Shown: positions 1 to 6,329 of the stretch, in pieces | Numbering within the stretch: the first letter of the stretch is position 1 | Layout of the letters: the number at the start of each line of letters is the position of its first letter | NCBI GenBank assembly: GCA_024543015.1 | Contig: JAMXCY010000063.1 | Coordinates: 1 to 6,329 of the forward strand | Origin: Candidatus Omnitrophota bacterium | Lineage (GTDB): Bacteria; Omnitrophota; Gorgyraeia; JAFGHF01 | Reading direction: 5' to 3' | Length of the DNA: 6,329 nt | Made by a program: the position numbers and the translations under genes | The notes under the pieces: model-generated | The model's database searches: none | Told to the model about the DNA's origin: nothing | The model's input: only the letters and a program-made list of their open reading frames with translations

Positions 1-2151
1 CAGACAGGAGCCGAACAGGTCTAATCCATAGGTAAGACCGGCGGAGCGGCCAACTGTCCGAGTGCTAGTTTTAAGGTATAATTTGTTAGCCAGGGGAAAT
101 TGGAATCCGCCAATTACGCCGGGAATAACCGGCAGAAGTGGAAACACAACATTAGAGCCCAGCCAGAAACCAAATTTTCCCTTCAGGTTTAAAAATACCC
201 AAAACAGAAATGGTAACACTAAGGGATAAATCAGAATTGCCTTTTGCGTCTTGATAAACAAAGGATAATCTGCTTTATCTAATCTCTTGGTGATCCACCA
301 GCTCCCGAAAATCAACCCGATCATATAAGTAGTTAAAATAATCCCCAATTTATAATAGACATATCCATATATAACCTGAAATGAAACCAGGGTTACAATC
401 TGAAAGCTAATCTCAGCAAATCCTGTAGTTCCCACACAACTCAACACTGCCCACCTGGGTAGCTTTCTGCTTAAACTCCTCAGCCACAAGGGCGCAAGTA
501 AAAGCAAATAGATAAAAGCCGCACCCAGATAAATTATTTTAGGGCTGATCGCCTGGAATAACTTTTTTAAACTATATTTGAAATAGGTATTCCAGAGGAC
601 TAAATCATAGTAATAGGCAATCGGCTTAAAATCTGTATTAATAGCCGTCGCTTTTGATTGGGCTAGCCTGTTTTGGAAGAAATCAATCCTTTCCTGGGAT
701 AGCTCGCTATAAAGGTAGTACTCCCGCATATATTTAGCCTGAATCTTTCTAGCTTTCAGCCTCTGCATCAACACTCGCCAGTCTAAGGTCAGGACGCCTT
801 TTGCTTTTGAGGCCAAAAAGTAATTTGTTTCACCGGGAGTAATCTTTACTTCCGGAAAAACACTCTCCAGGGTTTTCTTTAACGTTTGATAAAGTTGATT
901 TTGTTCCGGGCTGATATAATTAGGATTAGAATGCATCGAGAAGGATAAGATTCCTTTTTCCTTAAGTACATTTTTTACTTCTGCATAAAACTCTCTGGTA
1001 TAGAACCTGTTTAGTTGGGCAGTATGCGGTGAAGGCAAACTTATTATTACTACATCATACTTTTGGTCGGTTCTTTTGATGAACAACCTTCCATCCATAT
1101 TGGAGATAACCCTGACCCGGGGATCATTGAGCGCCTGATTGGCAGGAAGATACTTTCTGGCTAACTCAATTACCAAAGGGTCCAGTTCAACATAGTCCAC
1201 CGCCTCTACCGGATGCTTTAACACTTCTCTTAATTGCCCGCTTGAGCCCCCACCTATTAGCAAAACTTTCTTTGGTTCGGGATGCTCCAGGAGAGGAAAA
1301 TGGGCCTTTTTTTCACTGGTAAATTTATCCGGCACGGTAAAACTATACAATCCATTATTGAAAATACTGAAAAGATTCTCTTTTTTAGTAACTGCGATAT
1401 TGCCATATACAGAATTTTGTGAGGTTAGAAGTTTGAAGTTTCTCCATTGTAGATTTAAGGAGTACTGGCGAAGTCTATCTACCTGGCCTGAGAAGATGGA
1501 AAAAATAAACATAATCATAATTACACCTATAGAGACAGCCAGGGTCTTTCTTTCCCATAAAAGTAGTAAAGCGGCTAATAGATTTAATAGACCGATTAAA
1601 ACCATAATATAAAGAGGTGCAAGCACACGGATTAAACAAAGGCTGGTCACCAGCCCTCCGACAGAAGCGCCGATGGCCTCTAAGATATAGACATAGCCAA
1701 TTTGGCCTGCCCCTTTCGAACTCTCATTTCCAACGGGGCTTGCGCCGGCCACCTCACAGCCTAAAACAAAGAGCAATCCTGCTAAAATACCAATAGGTGC
1801 TAATAAAAGAAAGGAAGCTAAACTCATCGGCAGCACGCCAATAATCTCACCGGGTGAGTAGTTAAGCCCCCGGGGAATAAGCCGCGCCCCCAGAACACTT
1901 AGCGGCAGAAGGAAGGCTAATATTACTTCGCCCAGACTTAAGGCCACTAACTTTTGTCTGATTCGTCCGCTTAAGCATCTACCAATGCCCCAGCTACCCA
2001 ATGCTACCCAGAATAACCAACTGGCTAAAGTGATACCCAGAGAAAGTTCATTGCCATAGAAGACGACCAGAAGCTCGCGCATCAGGATAATCTGGCCGGC
2101 CATAACACTGAAGCCAATTGATATTAAAGCGAAGGTAAAGCGTTTTTTCAT
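1..2151 (-). CDS. Polytopic membrane protein with central spermidine synthase-like domain (3' end cut by window)
   Basis: The frame reads from ATG at 2151 to base 1 without a stop, giving 717 codons of a longer protein. Residues about 1-220 are hydrophobic, with roughly six or seven membrane segments. Residues about 290-450 form a spermidine synthase (SpeE)-like Rossmann domain: GGGSSGQLREVLKHP at 300-314, VELDP at 321-325, DGR at 353-355 and AQLNRFYTREF at 378-388. A second hydrophobic block starts near 538 and continues past the edge. This order matches the large 'fused MFS/spermidine synthase' membrane proteins. The canonical aminopropyltransferase aspartates are missing: GGGD is GGGS (S303), and the D..D of the E. 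coli-type DCTDP motif is S371 and S374. Nucleoside-binding E322 is kept. Spermidine synthesis is therefore unlikely; a SAM-related or other role is inferred, substrate unknown. The start is supported by the ATGA overlap with the upstream stop and by GGAG seven bases before it. Confidence 0.85.
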   Translation of the reverse strand, partial: MKKRFTFALISIGFSVMAGQIILMRELLVVFYGNELSLGITLASWLFWVALGSWGIGRCLSGRIRQKLVALSLGEVILAFLLPLSVLGARLIPRGLNYSPGEIIGVLPMSLASFLLLAPIGILAGLLFVLGCEVAGASPVGNESSKGAGQIGYVYILEAIGASVGGLVTSLCLIRVLAPLYIMVLIGLLNLLAALLLLWERKTLAVSIGVIMIMFIFSIFSGQVDRLRQYSLNLQWRNFKLLTSQNSVYGNIAVTKKENLFSIFNNGLYSFTVPDKFTSEKKAHFPLLEHPEPKKVLLIGGGSSGQLREVLKHPVEAVDYVELDPLVIELARKYLPANQALNDPRVRVISNMDGRLFIKRTDQKYDVVIISLPSPHTAQLNRFYTREFYAEVKNVLKEKGILSFSMHSNPNYISPEQNQLYQTLKKTLESVFPEVKITPGETNYFLASKAKGVLTLDWRVLMQRLKARKIQAKYMREYYLYSELSQERIDFFQNRLAQSKATAINTDFKPIAYYYDLVLWNTYFKYSLKKLFQAISPKIIYLGAAFIYLLLLAPLWLRSLSRKLPRWAVLSCVGTTGFAEISFQIVTLVSFQVIYGYVYYKLGIILTTYMIGLIFGSWWITKRLDKADYPLFIKTQKAILIYPLVLPFLFWVFLNLKGKFGFWLGSNVVFPLLPVIPGVIGGFQFPLANKLYLKTSTRTVGRSAGLTYGLDLFGSCL

Positions 2152-3311
2152 CGCCACACTCCGGCTATCTCTGTTGCGCAGAATTTACACTTTCCGTTTA
2201 CTATGTTGTTCTCTAAAATCCGATAACCCAGCCGCCGAATCAAGAGTTTACCGTCTGTGGGACAATAGGTGTTTTCTCCAACGTGGCCGGGAACATTGCC
2301 GATATAAACATACCTTAATCCTTCTTTCATAGCTATTTTTCTCGCTTCCTCAAGCGTCTTGATCGGGGTAGGAGAAAGATTCTTCAATTTATAAGAGGGG
2401 TGAAATCTAGAAAAGTGCAGCGGCGTATCCCTGCCGACTTCGTCTCTGACCCACTGACACATCTTCCTTACGGTCTGCAAATCATCATTAAAAGAAGGAA
2501 CCATGAGATTAGTAATCTCTACATGCACCAGGTTTTTCTTAAGAGTTTTTATAGTATTGAGCACCGTCTCCAAATCTCCTTCAGAAATTTTACTGTAGAA
2601 TTCCTGAGTAAAACCTTTAAGGTCGATATTAGCGCCATCAAGATAAAGGGCCAGTTCCTCTACTGGTTTGCGATTAAGCGAGCCATTGGAGTGGTAGATA
2701 TTTCTGATCCCATATTTCTGAGCAATCTTGGCTGTATCTAACATATATTCGTAAAATATAGAAGGCTCTGTATAGGTATAGGCTATGGTCGGGCATCTGT
2801 ATTTACGGGCCGCCTCAACTGTAGCCTCAGGCGGCAGATATTGATTTTGTGTCTCCTCAGGAGGAAACTGGGAAATCTGCCAGTTTTGGCAATATTTACA
2901 GCGGAAGTTACATCCGGCTGTGGCAATAGAAAAAGCAGTAGTGGCGGGTAAGAAATGAAACAGCGGCTTTTTCTCAATCGGGTCAATATGCACCGCCGTG
3001 GGATTTCCATACACCAGGCTATAATGTTTACCATCCCGTGGTTCTCTGGCCCGGCAAATACCCCGCATACCATTCTTCAGCAGGCAGTTTCTCGGACAAA
3101 GATGACACTGGATTGTCCGCTGATCCAGTTTCTCATAAAACATCGCCTCATGAGAATTGACAAATCCCGGGCCGCCTTTTTCTTCGGCCGCCTCAGCAGA
3201 CTCTTTTAATAAATTCAAAAGCAGCGGAGAAATTAGCAAACCTGCCCCGCTTAAAAGACAGGTCTGACAAAATTTCCTGCGGGAGATTTTCTTAATACCG
3301 AACTTTCTCAT
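2148..3311 (-). CDS. Tat-signal radical SAM enzyme, AmmeMemoRadiSam / PflA-like family
   Basis: A 387-residue protein. The radical SAM 4Fe-4S motif is CNFRCKYC (C134, C138, C141; CX3CX2C), preceded by the typical STATAG-like stretch. An N-terminal cysteine cluster CHLCPRNC plus C86 (C69, C72, C76, C86), then HIDPIEKKPLFHFLP at 109-122, NIDLKGF at 228-234 and HFSRFHPSYK at 299-308 are hallmarks of the AmmeMemoRadiSam radical SAM enzyme, a relative of pyruvate formate-lyase activase. Its substrate is not established. The C-terminus is rubredoxin-like, with YCPTDGK at 349-355 and CKFC at 375-378, so one of the usual four cysteines is an aspartate (D353). Residues 10-14 read SRRKF, followed by a hydrophobic stretch (about 19-35) and SAEAAE: a Tat-type signal. 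This implies export or membrane anchoring, unusual for a SAM-dependent enzyme. The ATG lies two bases past the stop of the DUF1573/rhodanese gene; the stop overlaps the next start by four bases. Confidence 0.9.
   Translation of the reverse strand: MRKFGIKKISRRKFCQTCLLSGAGLLISPLLLNLLKESAEAAEEKGGPGFVNSHEAMFYEKLDQRTIQCHLCPRNCLLKNGMRGICRAREPRDGKHYSLVYGNPTAVHIDPIEKKPLFHFLPATTAFSIATAGCNFRCKYCQNWQISQFPPEETQNQYLPPEATVEAARKYRCPTIAYTYTEPSIFYEYMLDTAKIAQKYGIRNIYHSNGSLNRKPVEELALYLDGANIDLKGFTQEFYSKISEGDLETVLNTIKTLKKNLVHVEITNLMVPSFNDDLQTVRKMCQWVRDEVGRDTPLHFSRFHPSYKLKNLSPTPIKTLEEARKIAMKEGLRYVYIGNVPGHVGENTYCPTDGKLLIRRLGYRILENNIVNGKCKFCATEIAGVWR
2159..2162 (-). promoter_or_regulatory. Ribosome binding site for the SpeE-like membrane gene
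   Basis: Read on the minus strand, GGAG is followed by a seven-base spacer and ATG at 2151. It lies inside the last codons of the radical SAM gene. The ATG shares ATGA with that gene's TGA stop. This arrangement fixes the start of the SpeE-like gene and suggests translational coupling. Confidence 0.6.
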
Positions 3312-3313
3312 CT

Positions 3314-4933
3314 CTACTCTACCAACTCAGCCTTTATTCTTATTATCTTCTTAGGCTCTAGCGGATCGTTAGAATATATGGTAATCATTCTCGTAACCGG
3401 GGATGGAAATTTATCCGGGATATGATAATTGGGATCAAAGGTAACGGTTAATTTTGCCTGTTGAGCGGGTAGAACTTTTGCTTTCCAAGCTGTATCGGTC
3501 TTACCTTTTGTGTCAAAAGCTGGACTCTTCTTTTGTTTCCTTGTCTTAAGTGAAGCTGTAGTGCAACCGCAGGAGGTTTTAATATCATCAATTACTAAAG
3601 GAATTTTTCCTTTATTCTTTATGATAAAAAATGTTTCCACTATCCCTTTGCTTAAACTTAATTTCCCAAAATCATAACTCTCGGGCTCAATGACAATCTC
3701 CGGGTATTGACCAGGAACATTTTTGATCAGCTCTGCCTTTATCCTGGCACGTTTATCCTCAAATTCTACCGGATAACCTGCATTTTCCCAGGCGCCATAG
3801 CCATCCTCAAAGACTTTAATCTTACCTTGCTTAAATCCATTCTTGATTAAAATTATTCCTGCGCTTCTGCTGGCCTCGCAACTACCGCCATCCCAAGTGC
3901 CCTCACAGTAAAGGACAATTTCCTGGTCACGAGGAATTTCGCCAAGTCTTGACTCTAATTTTGAAAGTGGTATACTTAATGCCCCTTTTATATGTCCGCG
4001 CTTATAATCTCCGCTATTGCGCACATCCACCCAGACTACATCCTTAAATAAAAGATAATAATTCTCGTAGGCTTCCTCAAGATAAATTATAGACGGTTCC
4101 TCAGTTGGTCCTAACTTTGGACCGCGAATTAAAGGATATCCTTCTTTCTCCCAAAAAGATATCCCATCTAAATTATAAGCATTATAGCCCATCTGGATTA
4201 GCTTCTTAGACACGTAACTGCTTCTATGTCCTGCACCGCAATAGACAACCATTGGTAGTTTTTTATCTATTGTCTCTAATTTTTTCAGCACCTCCGGATC
4301 TTGCTGATCAAACTTACTCTTGGGCAACCATATCGCATCAGGTATATGCTTGAGTAGATATTCATTTTCCTCTCGTACATCAAGAATAACTATTTTCTCG
4401 TTGGATTGAATTCGTGAATGAAGTTCGAAGGAAGATATTTTAGGTGCAGAAATTAAGAGGGGTGGCAGAACAAGCTTACGAGATTTTTTAGTACTTTTCG
4501 ACTCAATTTTAACTCCTAAATCAGCAAATATGCTTATTATTTTTGTAGGATTTTCAGGGTCATTGGATTCTATATAAACGTCGCTTCTTATCTTTCCCGA
4601 GGCCTTTCTTTGTTTAGGGTCAAAGGTTACTTTAAGCTTTGCCGAGCTTCCGGGAGCTATCTTCTTTGAAGAGATTGAAGCTTTTGTGCAGCCACAGGAG
4701 GTACTTACGCGCTTTATAATTAACTCTTTCTGGCCTATGTTTTTTACCTTAAAAATATGCGTTTTTATGTTTGTGTTCTTTATTTTTCCAAAACTCCAAG
4801 AGTACGGCAAAACCTCTATCTTTGGATCTTGCAAGAGCTGTTCATCTGAAGTTGCGCCAAGGCTAATTTTCCCATAAGAAGGACTCAAGGCTACAATAGT
4901 CGATAAAATAATTGCTATTGTTATTTTTTTCAT
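3314..4933 (-). CDS. Exported DUF1573-rhodanese-rhodanese-DUF1573 protein
   Basis: A 539-residue protein with a Sec-like signal at 1-21 (KK, hydrophobic core, then SPSYG), so it is probably periplasmic or surface-exposed. Domains in order: DUF1573 at about 38-142 (SFGKI, TSCGCTKA with C80 and C82, KVTFDP, SNDPENP); rhodanese at about 165-270 (LDVREENEY, active loop CGAGHRS with C232); rhodanese at about 280-390 (VDVRNSGDY, RGHIKGA, an enlarged loop from C343 to R356 with C352 inside it); DUF1573 at about 411-538 (DFGKL, TSCGCTTA with C455 and C457, TVTFDP, SNDPLEP). DUF1573 is an Ig-like/MSP-like fold of unknown function with a conserved CGC. Rhodanese domains carry sulfur as a cysteine persulfide. 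A role in envelope thiol or sulfur chemistry is inferred; the substrate is unknown. The gene starts 18 bases after the PilZ stop with no clear Shine-Dalgarno, so it may depend on coupling, and ends two bases before the radical SAM start. Confidence 0.9.
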   Translation of the reverse strand: MKKITIAIILSTIVALSPSYGKISLGATSDEQLLQDPKIEVLPYSWSFGKIKNTNIKTHIFKVKNIGQKELIIKRVSTSCGCTKASISSKKIAPGSSAKLKVTFDPKQRKASGKIRSDVYIESNDPENPTKIISIFADLGVKIESKSTKKSRKLVLPPLLISAPKISSFELHSRIQSNEKIVILDVREENEYLLKHIPDAIWLPKSKFDQQDPEVLKKLETIDKKLPMVVYCGAGHRSSYVSKKLIQMGYNAYNLDGISFWEKEGYPLIRGPKLGPTEEPSIIYLEEAYENYYLLFKDVVWVDVRNSGDYKRGHIKGALSIPLSKLESRLGEIPRDQEIVLYCEGTWDGGSCEASRSAGIILIKNGFKQGKIKVFEDGYGAWENAGYPVEFEDKRARIKAELIKNVPGQYPEIVIEPESYDFGKLSLSKGIVETFFIIKNKGKIPLVIDDIKTSCGCTTASLKTRKQKKSPAFDTKGKTDTAWKAKVLPAQQAKLTVTFDPNYHIPDKFPSPVTRMITIYSNDPLEPKKIIRIKAELVE

Positions 4934-4951
4934 TTTGTTAGGTTCGTTTTA

Positions 4952-5320
4952 TTATACTTTTTCGGTGCTCTTGTGAAGGATAAATTTGGCTATTCGTGTG
5001 TCATCTTTTTGATTAAGATTGACAAATTCTACTCCTGCATCATATTTTTCGCTAAAGCCTGCTTTCCTTGTCCAAACCACTCGGCAGACCCCCTGCACAG
5101 CCTTGCTCCCAATCATCAAAGGCATCTTCATGACTAACTTTAAATTCAGGGGTAAAAATTCATAGGTAGTCATCCTCAGTCCGCTTTCACTGATATCTTT
5201 CATTAAACTCCCTCTAAACTCCTTAAATTGCCAAATATTTCTTTCTATCTTTCTATACTGCACCGGGGTATGAAAGTCAAGCCTGGAATATCTCCTTCTT
5301 TCTCTGGAATCTGTGAACAT
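4952..5320 (-). CDS. Single-domain PilZ protein, likely c-di-GMP binding
   Basis: A 122-residue cytoplasmic protein, close to the size of a lone PilZ domain, with no signal or membrane segment. Both c-di-GMP ligand motifs are visible: the arginine motif RRYSR (R9 to R13, RxxxR) and DISESG (D42, S44, G47; D/NxSxxG). The later strand pattern VCRVVWTRK at 78-86 and DAGVEFVNL at 94-102 is also typical of the family. PilZ proteins pass the c-di-GMP signal to partner proteins in motility, polysaccharide export or transcription; this one has no output domain. It is first in a tightly spaced group of four genes and follows a promoter-like sequence. The region before ATG 5320 is purine-rich, with GAGAG eight bases upstream as a possible Shine-Dalgarno. 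The start is also consistent with the arginine motif sitting near the N-terminus. Confidence 0.88.
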   Translation of the reverse strand: MFTDSRERRRYSRLDFHTPVQYRKIERNIWQFKEFRGSLMKDISESGLRMTTYEFLPLNLKLVMKMPLMIGSKAVQGVCRVVWTRKAGFSEKYDAGVEFVNLNQKDDTRIAKFILHKSTEKV

Positions 5321-5421
5321 ATCCTTTTCTCTCTTTCCGGCCCGTGTGTTTTAATAAGTGTATCGGTTTTTAAATTTAAAGTCAAACTCCGCCTCTTTCC
5401 CTCATACAGGATTTACGCTTT
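5321..5421. other. Intergenic region between the RND permease and PilZ genes
   Basis: This 101-base gap is the only real non-coding stretch in the window. It holds the promoter-like sequence described separately and a purine-rich leader. No GC-rich hairpin followed by a T-run was found after the RND stop, so readthrough from the pump gene into PilZ cannot be excluded. Confidence 0.6.
5357..5385 (-). promoter_or_regulatory. Sigma70-like promoter upstream of the PilZ gene
   Basis: On the minus strand, TTGACT (5385-5380) is separated by 17 bases from TACACT (5362-5357). These match the -35 consensus at five of six positions and the -10 at four of six, with ideal spacing. Transcription would start near 5350, leaving a leader of about 30 bases before the PilZ ATG. 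The spacer holds the AT-rich palindrome TTTAAATTTAAA (5369-5380, its last base shared with the -35 box). This is the only good promoter seen and would serve the four genes from PilZ leftward. Confidence 0.5.
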
Positions 5422-6329
5422 TTACTTTCTCCTTTTAAACTGTCTTTCCTTGATCCAGCAATATAACACCGGAACTAAAATCAGATTAGATAAAGTAACG
5501 GTAATTAACCCTCCTACCGTTGGAGAGGCCATCGGCTTCATAATTTCAGAGCCTGCTCCCGTAGAGAGCATTATCGGAAGCAGGGCAATAATTGTCGTGG
5601 TTGTAGTCATCATCGCCGGCCTTACCCTTAATAAACAGCCTTCGATGACGGTCCGGTGAATATCCTCAATGGCGCCCGGGGCCTTCCTGCGGAATAAGTC
5701 ATCCAAAGTTGAGAGCAAAACTACGGCATTGTCTGTGGCTATGCCAAAGAGGGCAATAAAGCCGACCCAAACAGCAGTTGAGAATTTGAAGCCCAGGATG
5801 AATAACAAGATTATCCCGCCCATCAGCGCTACCGGGATACCTGTGGAGAGAATAAACAAAGTACTAAAATTCTTAAAGGCAATATATAGTAAAATCATGA
5901 TTACGCTTAAGGCTATAATTAGAGAAGGGATAAGCTTCTTGCGCGATTCCATCTCTGATTCAAACTGACCGGACCAGGAAATAAAGTATCCTGACGGTAA
6001 GTTTAATTCCCCGCTTTCAATCTTCTCCTGCACCGCCTCCTGGGCATTGTGGACAAAGTCGATTAAGCCAACTTTATCCTGGTTAACGTTAATAAAGATC
6101 CGGGCATATGAAAGAGTGTCTTCCGAATTAATTACCGCCGGGCCATGAACTTTCTTTAAGGTAGCTACTTGCGCTAAAGGGATGTGTTCTCCGGTAGCCG
6201 TGGGCACAAAGATTCTTTTCAGTGCCTCGGGGCTGTCTCTTAACTCTCTTAAATACCGAACCCGCACCGGATAACGCTCTCTTCCTTCAACAGTGGTGGT
6301 TAAATTCATCCCGCCAATAGCGGTCATGA
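5422..6329 (-). CDS. HME-type RND efflux permease, CusA/CzcA-like, C-terminal part
   Basis: About 302 codons from the right window edge to a TAA stop: the last 30 percent or so of a protein that is usually about 1,040 residues. The ATG at 6327 is internal, because the residues after it (TAIGGMN, TTTVEGRERYP) align with the interior of CusA, which has SAIGGMN and TTTVEG there. The rest of a porter-domain segment (SWSGQFE at fragment residues 117-123) is followed by five membrane helices (about 133-151, 157-179, 184-206, 235-254, 271-292). The signature stretches GFIALFGIATDNAVVLL, LRVRPAMMT and LLPIMLSTGAGSE are present. These inner-membrane proton antiporters work in tripartite pumps with a periplasmic adaptor and an outer-membrane channel, exporting metal ions such as Cu, Ag, Zn or Co. 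The metal-site methionines and proton-relay residues lie in the missing part, so the substrate cannot be assigned. Confidence 0.92.
   Translation of the reverse strand, partial: MTAIGGMNLTTTVEGRERYPVRVRYLRELRDSPEALKRIFVPTATGEHIPLAQVATLKKVHGPAVINSEDTLSYARIFINVNQDKVGLIDFVHNAQEAVQEKIESGELNLPSGYFISWSGQFESEMESRKKLIPSLIIALSVIMILLYIAFKNFSTLFILSTGIPVALMGGIILLFILGFKFSTAVWVGFIALFGIATDNAVVLLSTLDDLFRRKAPGAIEDIHRTVIEGCLLRVRPAMMTTTTTIIALLPIMLSTGAGSEIMKPMASPTVGGLITVTLSNLILVPVLYCWIKERQFKRRK

Noticed and set aside
1358..1612. Plus-strand open frame of 84 codons
   Set aside because: It lies wholly antisense to the SpeE-like membrane gene, has no recognisable domain and owes its length to the composition of the opposite strand.
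2783..3073. Second minus-strand open frame inside the radical SAM gene
   Set aside because: It is out of frame with an enzyme whose motifs run through the whole region, and it shows no domain of its own.
4951..4977. Possible promoter before the DUF1573/rhodanese gene (TTCACA, then TATAAT)
   Set aside because: The TATAAT is perfect but overlaps the end of the PilZ gene in AT-rich DNA, and the spacer is only 15 bases. This is too weak to list as a feature.
5369..5380. 12-base AT palindrome TTTAAATTTAAA as an operator
   Set aside because: It sits in the promoter spacer, but a pure A/T palindrome of this size is expected by chance in such DNA and no second copy was seen.
5228..5659. Plus-strand open frame of 143 codons across the PilZ-RND gap
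   Set aside because: It overlaps two well-supported genes on the other strand and its translation has no recognisable domain; it is a shadow of the helices encoded by the RND gene.
6325..6327. ATG as the start of a short 301-residue RND protein
   Set aside because: The residues after it align with the interior of CusA-like pumps and the frame is still open to the window edge, so the gene is simply cut off.

Overview
All five genes in this window lie on the minus strand, so the window reads right to left. It comes from a bacterium with two membranes: it has an HME-type RND pump, exported DUF1573 domains and a twin-arginine (Tat) signal. Base composition is moderate to AT-leaning. The mix of DUF1573/rhodanese, PilZ, AmmeMemoRadiSam-type radical SAM and SpeE-like membrane genes would suit an uncultured anaerobe of the Omnitrophota, Desulfobacterota or Planctomycetes kind. 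That placement is an impression from gene content; no marker gene is present.

Layout: (1) 6329-5422, C-terminal third of a CusA/CzcA-like RND permease, cut by the window edge. (2) 5421-5321, a 101-base gap with a good sigma70-like promoter (TTGACT-17-TACACT) pointing into the next gene. (3) 5320-4952, a small PilZ protein. (4) 4933-3314, an exported 539-residue protein with the near-symmetric order DUF1573-rhodanese-rhodanese-DUF1573. (5) 3311-2148, a radical SAM enzyme of the AmmeMemoRadiSam/PflA-like type carrying an N-terminal Tat-like signal. (6) 2151-1, a polytopic membrane protein with a central spermidine-synthase-like domain, running off the left edge after 717 codons without a stop.

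Genes 3 to 6 are packed like one transcription unit: gaps of 18 and 2 bases, then a 4-base ATGA overlap. Reading them together is inference: a c-di-GMP-binding protein heads a cassette of three envelope or membrane proteins with thiol, sulfur or SAM-related folds. The AMMECR1-like and Memo-like partners expected for the radical SAM enzyme are not in the window. The SpeE-like domain has lost the two aspartates needed for aminopropyl transfer, so it is unlikely to make spermidine. No RNA genes, CRISPR arrays, insertion sequences or convincing terminators were seen. The only gene-free stretch longer than 20 bases is the 101-base promoter region.
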